DNA of 64,000 nucleotides from Hyphomicrobium sp. (GTDB taxonomy: Bacteria; Pseudomonadota; Alphaproteobacteria; Rhizobiales; Hyphomicrobiaceae), in NCBI GenBank assembly GCA_022843145.1, contig JALHOF010000011.1, positions 62,001-126,000 on the forward strand. The letters run 5' to 3'. A program made the position numbers and the translations under genes. The notes beneath the pieces are model-generated. The model saw only the letters and a list, made by a program, of their open reading frames with translations, was not told the origin of the DNA and did no database searches. Positions 46,491-64,000 of this stretch are shown here, piece by piece. The first letter of the stretch is position 1. Every line of letters begins with the position of its first letter.

Positions 46491-46862
46491 TTACTTCGGC
46501 CGCTTGGCGCCATACTTCGAACGGCGCTGACGGCGAGCCGCCACGCCCTGCGTATCGAGCACGCCGCGAATGATGTGGTAACGGACGCCGGGAAGATCCT
46601 TGACGCGACCGCCGCGGATGAGCACGACCGAGTGCTCCTGCAGGTTGTGGCCTTCGCCCGGGATGTAACCGATGACCTCGAAGCCATTGGTCAGACGCAC
46701 CTTGGCCACCTTGCGAAGCGCCGAGTTCGGCTTCTTCGGCGTCGTGGTGTAGACGCGCGTGCAAACGCCGCGCTTCTGCGGGCACGACTCCATGTGGCGG
46801 GACTTCTCGCGGTAGGTCTTGGCCTCGCGCGGCTTCCGGATCAGCTGTTGTATCGTCGGCAT
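46491..46862 (-). CDS. rpsL: 30S ribosomal protein uS12
   Basis: 123 residues from ATG at 46862 ([20 protein letters not shown]). The decoding loop [17 protein letters not shown] and [20 protein letters not shown] carry Lys at both streptomycin-determining positions (wild type). A longer frame to 46949 is not used. First gene of the str operon, after a 220-base leader. Confidence 0.96.
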   Translation of the reverse strand: MPTIQQLIRKPREAKTYREKSRHMESCPQKRGVCTRVYTTTPKKPNSALRKVAKVRLTNGFEVIGYIPGEGHNLQEHSVVLIRGGRVKDLPGVRYHIIRGVLDTQGVAARRQRRSKYGAKRPK

Positions 46863-47091
46863 GCGCCTCGTCTCACCCTCGGGCACCAGCACGGCATGCG
46901 CCGGCGCCAACTGAAACTGCCGGAGGCCGCGTTTGCGGCCACCCGGCACGAACCCAGAGGATCACGCGGCCCAAGCGAGCCGCAGATCGTGGAATTAAAA
47001 TTACTTGCGTCTTTCCGGGAGCGTTTAGTCCGGCCCTGCCGCCTTGGTGGCGCGGGGCAGTTGGACTACCACCTTCCGTGAGAGTGGCGAA

Positions 47092-47120
47092 GCTATATAC
47101 ACAGCTTTAATGCGGGTCAA
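47092..47120 (-). promoter_or_regulatory. Promoter of the str operon
   Basis: On the minus strand -35 TTGACC and -10 TATAGC (overlapping TATATA) are separated by exactly 17 bases. This fits the strong alphaproteobacterial housekeeping sigma consensus. Transcription would start near 47085 and leave a leader of about 220 bases before rpsL. Confidence 0.7.
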
Positions 47121-47163
47121 CTCCCGCTCGCCGCGCACGTGAAGTTTTTTTGGCGAGTGCGAA

Positions 47164-47187
47164 GAAGCCGGGACATATCCCGGCTTC
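47164..47187 (-). terminator. Hairpin downstream of rpoC
   Basis: Perfect ten-base stem GAAGCCGGGA/TCCCGGCTTC with a four-base loop, about 36 bases past the rpoC stop. Only a weak TTCG follows on the minus strand, but its position between rpoC and the str promoter fits a terminator. Confidence 0.6.
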
Positions 47188-47222
47188 CACGATCGTATCT
47201 GCCTTGTGAAACGGGCGTTTTA

Positions 47223-51446
<4,224 letters not shown>

Positions 51447-51627
51447 CGGCTCTCTCCTCGCGGGACGGGGGCGCGTCCCTAAAATCTCGGTGGCGGACAT
51501 CCGCCAGGAACGGTCGCCCGGGGTGGGCGGACCGATCGTCTATCGTAGGGCCATCAGGACGAGCCGATACGCCGGCTCGTCTCGGCCCTCGCCTCGCCCG
51601 ACCTTTCGGGGCGAGGCACGTGCGGCG

Positions 51628-55782
<4,155 letters not shown>

Positions 55783-55994
55783 GTCCGATCCTCACTTATT
55801 TAAGCCTCGCGCACGAGTGACGGCTCGGCGCTTTCTCTGTCGTCTCGCGGGCAACCGCCATTCCCCGCGTCATCCGTCGTCAAAAGCGCCATGCCGTTTC
55901 GCGTTTCCACGAAGCGGCGGCGCCTGAAACGGCTCGCCGGAAGGTCCGATCGGTGCTTTCGCCCGACGAGACCCTCCGGAGAACCGTCGTCGTA

Positions 55995-56024
55995 TCCCCT
56001 CCCCCCGCAGCCGGGGGGAGGGGA
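55995..56024 (-). promoter_or_regulatory. Very strong hairpin between rplL and rpoB
   Basis: Perfect twelve-base stem TCCCCTCCCCCC/GGGGGGAGGGGA with a six-base loop begins six bases after the rplL stop. No U-run follows on the minus strand. It may be the attenuator or RNase III site known at this junction in other bacteria, or a dispersed G/C palindrome of the kind common in Rhizobiales. Confidence 0.6.
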
Positions 56025-56030
56025 GAACGA

Positions 56031-56402
56031 TTACTTCACCTCGACGACCGCACCCTGGTCCTCGAGCTGCTTCTTGAGCTTCATCGCTTCGTCCTTCGGC
56101 ACGCCGTCCTTCACGGTCTTGCCGCCGGCCTCGACGAGATCCTTGGCTTCCTTCAGGCCGAGACCCGTGATCGTGCGGATTTCCTTGATCACGTTGATCT
56201 TCTTGTCGCCGCCCGACTTCAGGATGACGGTGAACTCGGTCTGCTCTTCGACAGCTGCGGCCGGACCGGCTGCGGGGCCGGCGACGGCGACGGCAGCGGC
56301 GGCCGAGACGCCCCACTTCTCTTCGAGCATCTTGGCGAGTTCGGCGGCCTCGAGAACGGTCAGCTTCGAGAGATCGTCGACGATCTTGGTGAGATCGGTC
56401 AT
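56031..56402 (-). CDS. rplL: 50S ribosomal protein bL12 (L7/L12)
   Basis: 123 residues. N-terminal dimerisation domain, Ala/Gly-rich hinge ([16 protein letters not shown]) and a C-terminal domain with [20 protein letters not shown] that recruits translational GTPases. Follows rplJ after 112 bases. Confidence 0.97.
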   Translation of the reverse strand: MTDLTKIVDDLSKLTVLEAAELAKMLEEKWGVSAAAAVAVAGPAAGPAAAVEEQTEFTVILKSGGDKKINVIKEIRTITGLGLKEAKDLVEAGGKTVKDGVPKDEAMKLKKQLEDQGAVVEVK

Positions 56403-56514
56403 GGTGTAAGTCCTTCCAGTTTGAACGTTGATGGTTGCGGGTTGCAGCAGCGCTGCGGTTCAAGTCTCACGTCGTGTTCACCTTGGCGCCCAAGGCCTCG
56501 GGGACGGTTGTCCC

Positions 56515-57027
56515 TCAAGAGCCCTGCGCAGCCTTCGCCTGGATGACCCGGGCCAGCTTGGCACCCGGCTCCTTGACCGTGCGGGCGATCTTCGTCGCCG
56601 GCGCGTTCAGGAGGCCGATCAGCTTGGCACGCAGTTCATCGAGCGACGGCAGCTCGGCGAGCGCCTTCACACCCTTCGCGTCGAGGACGGTTTTGCCCAT
56701 CGCGCCGCCGAGGATGACGAGTTTCTCGTTCCCCTTGGCATATGCGACGGCAGCCCGTGCCGCGGCGATCGGATCCTTGGAAAAGGCCAGTACGGTCGGC
56801 CCCTTCATCAGATCCGAAAGACCCTCGGCGTCGGTGTCCTTCAGCGCGAGCTTTGCCAGCGTGTTCTTGGCCACTTTCACAGAGCCGCCCGCTTCTTTGA
56901 CCTTCTTGCGGAACTCTGCGGATTGAGCGGCCACCATGCCGGTATTGTGGGCGACGACCACCAAGCCCGTGTCCTTGAACACGTCATGGAGATCGGTCAC
57001 GAGCGCTTTTTTCGCGGCTCTATCCAC
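56515..57027 (-). CDS. rplJ: 50S ribosomal protein uL10
   Basis: 170 residues from GTG at 57027: GGAG lies seven to eight bases upstream, and the product begins [20 protein letters not shown] (Met at start), which is the family start. The C-terminal helices dock L7/L12 dimers. A longer frame to 57171 is unlikely. A 421-base leader precedes it. Confidence 0.95.
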   Translation of the reverse strand: MDRAAKKALVTDLHDVFKDTGLVVVAHNTGMVAAQSAEFRKKVKEAGGSVKVAKNTLAKLALKDTDAEGLSDLMKGPTVLAFSKDPIAAARAAVAYAKGNEKLVILGGAMGKTVLDAKGVKALAELPSLDELRAKLIGLLNAPATKIARTVKEPGAKLARVIQAKAAQGS

Positions 57028-57448
57028 CTGCTCACTCCTCGTTGCGGCCGAAGCGAACCTCGGCCGCGGGTTGCACCTTGCCGCGTCACCGGGTTTCCCC
57101 GCATGTCGCGACGCTTCAGTCCTGTCCTCCGCGCCATAGGTGGCGGCACGGGTGCGACCCAGAAGGTTCAAACCGGCAACGCCCTAGGTCATCCCTTGAG
57201 CAACACCGGGTTGTCTCCCGTCTCATGCAGGCCCTCTTTCGGGCTTAGGCTTCCCCGCCTGGGCGGATTGGCACCTGCAGTCTCGGACAGGCTCCCGATC
57301 GTCGGGCCCGCGAGGACCTTCGGAGCGAGAGTTTTCCGGACTTTCGTCCGGAAGCTCGAGACGGGGCGAACCGAAGCCCGCCGCCGCCTGTCCCGAATAC
57401 GGGACGATCGTCGTTGTGACGCCGGGCTGACCGGCGTCATCGGCTGCG
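57028..57448 (-). promoter_or_regulatory. rplJL leader region
   Basis: A 421-base gap between rplA and rplJ with no convincing gene. On the minus strand it includes a perfect eight-base stem TTCCGGAC/GTCCGGAA closed by the tetraloop GAAA (57334-57353), plus other short stems. In many bacteria this region is the L10 leader, bound by the L10-L12 complex to repress its own synthesis; position and structure fit, but I cannot match a consensus by eye. Confidence 0.5.
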
Positions 57449-58204
57449 TCAGTTCGCTGGCACGCCGGAGGTCACGCTCGACGTCTCGACCTTGAGGCCG
57501 GGACCCATCGTCGTGCTCACCGACACCTTCTTGAGATAGGTGCCCTTAGAGCCCTGCGGCTTCGCCTTCACCACGGCGTCAACGAAAGCCTTGATGTTTT
57601 CGACCAGCGCCTTCTCGGTGAAGCTCGCCTTGCCGACGCCGGCGTGCACGATGCCCGCCTTTTCGACGCGGAACTCGACCGAGCCGCCCTTCGCACCCTT
57701 CACGGCGCCGACCACATCCATGGTCACGGTGCCGACGCGCGGATTGGGCATCAGACCGCGCGGGCCCAGCACCTTACCGAGACGGCCGACGAGGCCCATC
57801 ATGTCCGGCGTCGCGATGCAGCGGTCGAAGTTGATCGTGCCCTTCGACACGATGTCGACCAGCTCCTCCGCGCCAACGATGTCCGCGCCCGCCGCCTTGG
57901 CTTCCTCGGCCTTGGCGCCCCGCGCGAACACAGCAACCCGCGCCGTGCGGCCCGAGCCGTTCGGCAGGTTGCAGACGCCACGGACCATCTGGTCGGCGTG
58001 CTTGGGGTCGACGCCGAGATTGAGAGCGATTTCGACGGTCTCGTCGAACTTCGACTTGGCCCGCTCCTTGATCAGCTTCACGGCCTCATCGATGACGTAG
58101 GCCTTGTTGCGGTCGACGCCTTCGTTGATGGCTGCCTGACGCTTGCCACCAGCGAGACGCGTCGTCTTGATCTGCTCGGGAGAGATGTTTGCTTTCGTAG
58201 CCAT
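57449..58204 (-). CDS. rplA: 50S ribosomal protein uL1
   Basis: 251 residues, slightly long. Two-domain protein of the L1 stalk: [20 protein letters not shown] then [20 protein letters not shown]. The C-terminus ends in a Ser/Thr-rich stretch. Starts three bases after rplK; usually represses the rplKA pair. Confidence 0.96.
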   Translation of the reverse strand: MATKANISPEQIKTTRLAGGKRQAAINEGVDRNKAYVIDEAVKLIKERAKSKFDETVEIALNLGVDPKHADQMVRGVCNLPNGSGRTARVAVFARGAKAEEAKAAGADIVGAEELVDIVSKGTINFDRCIATPDMMGLVGRLGKVLGPRGLMPNPRVGTVTMDVVGAVKGAKGGSVEFRVEKAGIVHAGVGKASFTEKALVENIKAFVDAVVKAKPQGSKGTYLKKVSVSTTMGPGLKVETSSVTSGVPAN

Positions 58205-58207
58205 CGA

Positions 58208-58636
58208 TTACTCCACCACCTTGAGGCCCATGGACCGGGCGGAGCCGGCGATCGTCCGCGCGGCCTGCTCGAGGTCGTCGGTGTTCAAGTCCTTCATCTT
58301 GGTCTTGGCGATCTCGCGGACCTGCGCCATCGTCACCTGCCCGGCGACTTCGCGGCCAGGGGTCTTGGACCCCGACTCGACGGTCGCTGCCTTCTTGAGG
58401 AAGAACGACGCTGGCGGCGTGCGCATCTCGAACGTAAACGAGCGATCGGAAAAGACCGTGATCTTGACGGGAATCGGTGTTCCCTGTTCCATATCCTTGG
58501 TCTTGGCGTTGAACGCCTTGCAGAACTCCATGATGTTGACGCCGCGCTGACCGAGCGCGGGTCCGATCGGCGGCGACGGGTTTGCCTTGCCCGCCGGCAC
58601 TTGGAGGTTGATGAAACCGTCTATTTTCTTCGCCAT
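58208..58636 (-). CDS. rplK: 50S ribosomal protein uL11
   Basis: 142 residues from ATG at 58636 (AGGGGA upstream). N-terminal [20 protein letters not shown] and C-terminal rRNA-binding domain with [20 protein letters not shown]. GTPase-centre protein needed for the stringent response. Follows nusG after 176 bases. An eight-base inverted repeat GAGCGCTG/CAGCGCTC lies in that gap (58691-58722) and could be part of an L1 or L11 control site. Confidence 0.96.
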   Translation of the reverse strand: MAKKIDGFINLQVPAGKANPSPPIGPALGQRGVNIMEFCKAFNAKTKDMEQGTPIPVKITVFSDRSFTFEMRTPPASFFLKKAATVESGSKTPGREVAGQVTMAQVREIAKTKMKDLNTDDLEQAARTIAGSARSMGLKVVE

Positions 58637-58812
58637 GTCGTCCCCTGACACTAACGGGAAGGCGAACCTTCCCAGGGTTAGCGGTCCACGGAGCGCTGAA
58701 ACCGGATGGTCTCGCAGCGCTCCTCCCGCGGTTTGCACGTGACGGCGAAGCAAGGTCGCCGGCCCGTGGTTGTCCGGCGCCAAGGCACCGGGCAATTCAA
58801 AAAATCAGTTCC

Positions 58813-59349
58813 TCAGCTCGCAACCTTCTCGACCTGCGTGAATTCGAGCTCGACGGGCGTCGGCCGGCCGAAGATCGACACCGCGACCTTGAGCCTCGAG
58901 CGCTCCTCGTCGACTTCCTCGACGTGGCCCTGGAACGAGGCGAACGGCCCATCGGCGACCTTGACCTGCTCTCCGATCTCGAAGGTGATCGAGGGCTTGG
59001 GCCGCTCGACGCCTTCCTTGACCTGATTGAGAATGCGCATGGCCTCGTCGTCGGAGATCGGCATCGGCTTGTTGTCGGCGCCGAGGAAACCCGTGACCTT
59101 GGGCGTGTTCTTGATCATCACGAAGCCGGCGTCGGTCATCTGCATTTTGACCAGCACGTAGCCCGGAAGAAACTTGCGCTCGACCTGCGATTTGCGGCCG
59201 CGTTTGACTTCGACGACCTCTTCGGTCGGAACCATCACCTCGTCGATGAGATGGGCGAGCCCAGCCGTCTTCGCGCGCTCCTTGATGGCATCGGCCACCT
59301 TGCGCTCGAAGTTGGTGTAGGCGTGAACGATATACCAGCGCTTCGTCAT
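58813..59349 (-). CDS. nusG: Transcription elongation and antitermination factor NusG
   Basis: 178 residues. N-terminal NGN domain binds RNA polymerase (MTKRWYIVHAYTNFERKVAD) and the C-terminal KOW domain (QVKVADGPFASFQGHVEEVD) binds Rho or S10. Follows secE after 112 bases. Confidence 0.96.
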   Translation of the reverse strand: MTKRWYIVHAYTNFERKVADAIKERAKTAGLAHLIDEVMVPTEEVVEVKRGRKSQVERKFLPGYVLVKMQMTDAGFVMIKNTPKVTGFLGADNKPMPISDDEAMRILNQVKEGVERPKPSITFEIGEQVKVADGPFASFQGHVEEVDEERSRLKVAVSIFGRPTPVELEFTQVEKVAS

Positions 59350-59461
59350 GCCTTCCGTCTCGCTCCGCGCCCCCGGCTCAATCGAACCTCGGCGCTCCCT
59401 TCATCGATCTCGTGAAATTGCCGAGCTTTCGCTCAGCAGCGGGTAGTGCCCATCGGGCCGG

Positions 59462-59659
59462 CTAACTGCCGAGACCCAGCAGCACCTTGACGAGCTGGCC
59501 GATCACCTGGTCGGCGAGCAAGAAGAACAGCGACGCCAAAACGACCATGAACAACACCATCAGCGAGGTCACCCAGACCTCTTTCCAGGTCGGCCAGGTC
59601 ACCTTCGCGACCTCGGTCCGGACTTCCTGGATGAACTCGAACGGATTCAGCCTCGCCAT
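59462..59659 (-). CDS. secE: Preprotein translocase subunit SecE
   Basis: 65 residues, single-helix form. The amphipathic helix FEFIQEVRTEVAKVTWPTWK is followed by a membrane helix (about 33-55). Typical of alphaproteobacteria, which lack the extra helices of E. coli SecE. Upstream of nusG. Confidence 0.95.
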   Translation of the reverse strand: MARLNPFEFIQEVRTEVAKVTWPTWKEVWVTSLMVLFMVVLASLFFLLADQVIGQLVKVLLGLGS

Positions 59660-59789
59660 GCCCTACACTTCCTTGGTCACTTCTCCGGCTCCACCGCTGA
59701 GCCGACTGCGACGTCATGACGCAACTAAAATGCGCCTGTCGCGGCAAGATCCGGCGTTTTCGACGCGGATCCGGCCACGAAAAAATACC

Positions 59790-59865
59790 TGGCAGGGGCG
59801 GAGGGTCTTGAACCCCCAACCTTCGGTTTTGGAGACCGACGCTCTGCCAATTGAGCTACACCCCT
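59790..59865 (-). tRNA. tRNA-Trp(CCA), CCA encoded
   Basis: 76 bases. The acceptor stem AGGGGTG/CGCCCCT pairs with one G-U, discriminator G, CCA encoded at 59790-59792. The anticodon loop CTCCAAA in the stem CGGT/ACCG gives anticodon CCA. The T-loop TTCAAGA is standard. It lies upstream of secE, the classical tRNA-Trp-secE-nusG order. Confidence 0.96.
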
Positions 59866-60018
59866 ATGGCGCCGAGCCATTTTTCAAGTTTGGCCCTGAA
59901 CGCTGCAACGCACAAACCGCTACCGGGCCGCACTCTCTAGCCCATGAAAGAAGGTTTGTCACTCTCCGCGTTCATAATTCGCTTGCCTGTGCCTCATGCG
60001 ACATGAAGCAGGCCCGCG

Positions 60019-60345
60019 TCAGCGCGCGCTCTCCTCTACGACCACGGCGGTGCCGTAGGCAAGAACTTCCGTCACGGCGGACGCCATTTCATTGGCATCG
60101 TAGCGCATTGCGAGGATCGCATTGGCCCCCTGCGCGGCGGCTTGCCGTATAAGCAGGTCGTAGGCTTCGTTCCGCGCGTCCTCGGCGAGCTTCGTGTAAA
60201 GCGTGATGTTGCCGCCGAACAGGATCTGGATCGACGCGCCGATGTTGCCGACGAGGCTCCGCGACCGGACCGAAAGCCCGCGAACGACGCCGATGTGCCG
60301 GACGATCCGATATCCCGGCAGCTCATTGGTTGTCACGACGATCAT
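60019..60345 (-). CDS. YbjQ/UPF0145-family protein
   Basis: 108 residues from ATG at 60345 (GGGAGGG upstream). Small soluble fold with MIVVTTNELPGYRIVRHIGV and EDARNEAYDLLIRQAAAQGA and ending in a beta strand. YbjQ proteins form pentamers or decamers of unknown function, sometimes called heavy-metal-binding, but that is not established. It is an insertion between tuf copy 2 and tRNA-Trp. A 188-base gap separates it from the divergent secreted protein gene. Confidence 0.82.
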   Translation of the reverse strand: MIVVTTNELPGYRIVRHIGVVRGLSVRSRSLVGNIGASIQILFGGNITLYTKLAEDARNEAYDLLIRQAAAQGANAILAMRYDANEMASAVTEVLAYGTAVVVEESAR

Positions 60346-60533
60346 GCATCCCTCCCGCGCTCGCCGCCAGCTCCCCCGACCGGCCCTCGCCGGCCCACAC
60401 CATACGTCTCCGGAGACCGATCCGCGAGCGTGGCCTTGCGGGCTGCACAAGAGATCAAAGCGCCCGTCGATTGCTTACCAGTCGTTAACCAGATGAGATC
60501 ATCTTCGTGCGACCTATCGGAGGGAGATTTCGT

Positions 60534-60938
60534 ATGTCACGCGTACCCTTTTATGTCCTCGTTCCGCTCGCTGGAGCGATCACCCTGACAGTCGGCGCGT
60601 TTGCCGGCTCGACGCCCGCCGACGCCCGCAAGCTCGGCAGGGCTGCTGCTGGCGCTGCAGCGATAACTGCCGGCAAGTCCGCTGCGAGAGCCGCAACACG
60701 GGAAACGTCCGATGAAGCCGGGCAAGATGCCACGGCCGCGGCCATGCCCACCAATGTCGACGAAAGCGAGCGCGCGAAACGCGTCGATGAGGCAGCGGCG
60801 CGCGCCAAGAACCAACTGCAATCGGAAAAGAGCGGCGGCGCAGGATTTGCGCCGACGAGTGGACCGGCAAACCCGGCCGAAACCACAGCCGTCGTCTGCG
60901 TGGCCGGCTGCGGCTACGGGCGCAGCGCCGGGCGCTGA
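60534..60938 (+). CDS. Small secreted Ala-rich protein of unknown function
   Basis: 134 residues from ATG at 60534 (GGGAG about seven bases upstream). An N-terminal hydrophobic signal (PFYVLVPLAGAITLTVGAFA, ending near GSTPADA) leads to a charged Ala-rich middle, probably helical and disordered in part, and a C-terminal segment CVAGCGYGRSAG with two cysteines. I do not recognise a family. It is the only plus-strand gene in this part and converges on tuf copy 2 with a terminator between. Confidence 0.62.
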   Translation: MSRVPFYVLVPLAGAITLTVGAFAGSTPADARKLGRAAAGAAAITAGKSAARAATRETSDEAGQDATAAAMPTNVDESERAKRVDEAAARAKNQLQSEKSGGAGFAPTSGPANPAETTAVVCVAGCGYGRSAGR

Positions 60939-60960
60939 TCGGCAAACGCAACGCACAAAA

Positions 60961-60990
60961 ATGGGACCGGATGTCGCCATCCGGTCCCAT
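60961..60990. terminator. Bidirectional terminator between the secreted protein gene and tuf copy 2
   Basis: Perfect twelve-base stem ATGGGACCGGAT/ATCCGGTCCCAT with a six-base loop. It is flanked by AAAA on the left and TTTCATTTC on the right, so it can act on both strands for these convergent genes. Confidence 0.88.
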
Positions 60991-61028
60991 TTCATTTCAC
61001 GACGGCTATGGCGTCGCGTAGCTCTTCG

Positions 61029-62237
<1,209 letters not shown>

Positions 62238-62529
62238 GTCACTGGTGTCCTACGTGCTGATTACAATTCGGCCGCCGCCTTGTCTCGACACGGAAGCCGC
62301 CGTTGGCGCGATCCGATAGGAGGGTTTCCGGAGCGTTGCAAGAGTGAAGTGTCGATGCGCCATTTCAGTGACTGGCTGCACACGTGCCGAGCGATATGAA
62401 GCTATCGTTGTGATGATGCGAAATCGGGCGATTTCAATCACTGATCGTCCACCGGGGAGGCGCGCAATCCCCGTCGACGCCGTCGTTGGTTCGAACCGCT
62501 CCGCGTCGAGGGCGGTGCGTGAGTGAAAG

Positions 62530-62603
62530 TGGAGCGGGTGAAGGGAATCGAACCCTCGTCGTAAGCTTGGAAGGCTTCTGCTTTACCATTAAGCTACACC
62601 CGC
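62530..62603 (-). tRNA. tRNA-Gly(TCC), CCA encoded
   Basis: 74 bases. Acceptor stem GCGGGTG/CACCCGC, discriminator T, encoded CCA at 62530-62532. The anticodon loop CTTCCAA in the stem AGAAGC/GCTTAC gives anticodon TCC (Gly GGA/GGG). The T-loop TTCGATT is standard. It lies about 290 bases upstream of tuf copy 2 on the same strand. Confidence 0.95.
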
Positions 62604-62770
62604 AACGCCGTGAAACTCCAACAAGTTTCGAGGCATTCAGTCGAAAGAAATCCGGATTTGATCGTCGAACGATCAGTTCGAGCATCGCGGTTTCATCGAT
62701 CTGCCCGGATTTCATAGTCGGTTTGGTGGCGCGTGTGAAGCCCAGCCCAGTGGCCCTACACCGAGCAGCC

Positions 62771-64000
62771 TCAGGCCGTCTCGAGCGCTCGTGCCACCGA
62801 TGCCAGCAGCTCGTCCTCGGACAGGGGTTTATCTATGGTCGCGGCAAACAGACCGACATCGACTGGATCGAGCGGAGCCGTCGAACCCAGCGCCACGAAT
62901 GGAATGTGGCGCTTGACGGCCTCAGCCAGGATCGAGCGCAGGTCCGGCACCGACGTCCCATCGACGTCCACGATAACGAGGTCGCACACGACGATCTCGA
63001 ATTTCCGCAGGACATCAGCCGCGGACGCCACGGGTCCGACCGTCATATATCCCGCGTCATAGAGCATTTCTTCGAGTTGCAGAGCGTCGCCCGGCTCGCC
63101 ATCGAGGATGAGGATGCGTTTGCGCGCGGCACGGCGCAACGGCCGATCCTTCGAGCGACGCTTCATCAGGGACTTGCCCGGATTGAACAACGCTTCACTC
63201 GTCGGGGTATCGGGCAGCAGCTCGGCCGTGAGATGTGCCGTCGCCCCACCTGCTTCGAGGCTGAGCGACGCCGTCAGATTTGGCAACCGGTTGGAGCGCT
63301 CGATCAGAGACAGACCGAAACCCCGCGCACTCAACGAGGCGACAGCCGGCCCACCGCTTTCGCGCCAGCGGAGATCAAGCAGCGGCGGCGATCCAGGAAG
63401 GGTCTTCCATTCGACGCTAATCCGTCCGCTGGCGTTCGACAACGCTCCGTGGCGCACCGCATTGGTTGCGAGTTCGTGCAGGATCAGCGCCATCTGCAGC
63501 GCGTTCTGCGGTGCAAGGTAAACGTCCTCACCTTCGAGGTCGACGCGAGACAGGTGCCCGCCGGAGACGGAGATCTGCGACTTAACGAGCTCCAAAATTG
63601 AGGCGCCGGACCAATGCGCGTCGGTCAGCACATTGTGCGCGCTCGCCAGCGACTGCAATCGACCGTTGAAACTGTCGACGAACGCGGCGTTGCTGCTCGT
63701 CGAACGCGCGGTCTGGCGGGCAATCGACTGCACGATGGCGAGCGTGTTCTTGACGCGGTGATTGAGTTCGCCGACGAGCAGTGCCTGCGTCTCATCGGCC
63801 TTGCGGCGATCGGAAATATCGCGGCTCGTTTCGAGCACGAGCTTCTTGCCCGCGATGCGAATGAGTTCCTGCCGGCTATCGACCCAGACATCCGCACCAT
63901 CGCTCGCCGTGTAGAGGATTTCGCCGCTCCACGAACCTTCCGTCATGATGATCCGATCGAGTTCCTCGATCGATTGGGGTTGGCGCGGCTTGAGGAGGAC
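62771..64000 (-). CDS. Hybrid HWE-family histidine kinase with C-terminal receiver, N-terminus cut by window edge
   Basis: About 409 codons are present, and the frame stays open to the right edge with no start in the window. The first visible part (RQPQSIEELDRIIMTEGSWS) belongs to a PAS/PAC sensor region. The kinase core has the H-box GELNHRVKNTLAIVQSIARQ (His phosphorylated), the N-box LILHELATNAVRHGALS and the WRESGGP block that gives the HWE family its name. A linker (about 30 residues) leads to a C-terminal receiver with the aspartate in VIVDVDGT and the lysine in IDKPL. The receiver's phospho-Asp position follows VIVD; it should be tested. Signal is unknown. Confidence 0.85.
   Translation of the reverse strand, partial: VLLKPRQPQSIEELDRIIMTEGSWSGEILYTASDGADVWVDSRQELIRIAGKKLVLETSRDISDRRKADETQALLVGELNHRVKNTLAIVQSIARQTARSTSSNAAFVDSFNGRLQSLASAHNVLTDAHWSGASILELVKSQISVSGGHLSRVDLEGEDVYLAPQNALQMALILHELATNAVRHGALSNASGRISVEWKTLPGSPPLLDLRWRESGGPAVASLSARGFGLSLIERSNRLPNLTASLSLEAGGATAHLTAELLPDTPTSEALFNPGKSLMKRRSKDRPLRRAARKRILILDGEPGDALQLEEMLYDAGYMTVGPVASAADVLRKFEIVVCDLVIVDVDGTSVPDLRSILAEAVKRHIPFVALGSTAPLDPVDVGLFAATIDKPLSEDELLASVARALETA

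Larger units (their letters stand above)
46863..47222 (-). other. 360-base gap between rpoC and rpsL: terminator, promoter and leader
   Basis: Read on the minus strand the order is rpoC stop, a hairpin (47164-47187), a promoter (47092-47120) and about 220 bases of untranslated leader before rpsL. No gene fits here. The leader is long enough for a repressor site such as the S7 target, but I could not identify one. Confidence 0.6.

Noticed and set aside
57028-57171. An N-terminal extension of rplJ starting at 57171
   Set aside because: The added residues are not ribosomal-protein-like, and the GTG at 57027 with a good ribosome site matches the family start.

Overview
The window is GC-rich DNA from an alphaproteobacterium, most probably of the order Hyphomicrobiales (Rhizobiales). 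The evidence is the codon usage, the TTGACC/TATA-type promoter, the ATP12 and TAXI-type proteins, and the order and sequence of the ribosomal genes. I cannot name the genus. Almost every gene lies on the minus strand. No rRNA, prophage, insertion sequence or CRISPR array is visible.

Accessory and housekeeping half (1-26.9 kb). The window opens inside a magnesium transporter (mgtE). Two tandem secreted polysaccharide deacetylases follow, then tRNA-Leu(GAG) and lipB. Next come a small secreted protein, a 28-residue Lys/Ala/Pro miniprotein and a LysR regulator. The two subunits of propionyl-CoA carboxylase (pccA 7.3-9.4 kb, pccB 14.3-15.8 kb) are split by about 5 kb. That interval holds a TAXI-type binding protein, an unknown protein, two paralogous secreted helix-rich proteins with a seven-copy 34-bp tandem repeat between them, and a tail-anchored protein. 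From 16 to 26 kb runs a chain of minus-strand genes: two small membrane proteins, a DUF2750-like protein, ATP12, a HAD phosphatase, a Tat-exported metallo-beta-lactamase-fold protein, rluC-like, crcB, a small membrane protein, an orphan Tae4-like amidase, rarA, a membrane protein, a DegP/HtrA protease and an extended SDR reductase.

Information-processing half (27-62.6 kb). This is an uninterrupted run of the classical clusters, transcribed right to left: tRNA-Gly, tuf copy 2, (two unrelated small genes), tRNA-Trp, secE, nusG, rplKAJL, rpoBC, rpsL, rpsG, fusA, tuf copy 1, the whole S10 and spc operons, secY, adk, rpsM, rpsK, rpoA and rplQ, closed by a strong terminator. The two tuf genes differ at one base that I can find over 1209 bp. 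A good promoter precedes rpsL. Perfect or near-perfect hairpins sit just after the stop codons of rplL, fusA, tuf, rplO, adk, rpsM, rpsK and rpoA. Several ribosomal proteins carry unusual low-complexity tails (L5 N-terminal, S3, L22 and L15 C-terminal), and L2 has a diverged version of a normally invariant loop.

The window closes at 64 kb inside a hybrid HWE-family histidine kinase with a C-terminal receiver. The best leads for something undescribed are the 34-bp repeat locus with its flanking paralogues, the orphan amidase with its small membrane partner, and the 28-residue basic miniprotein.
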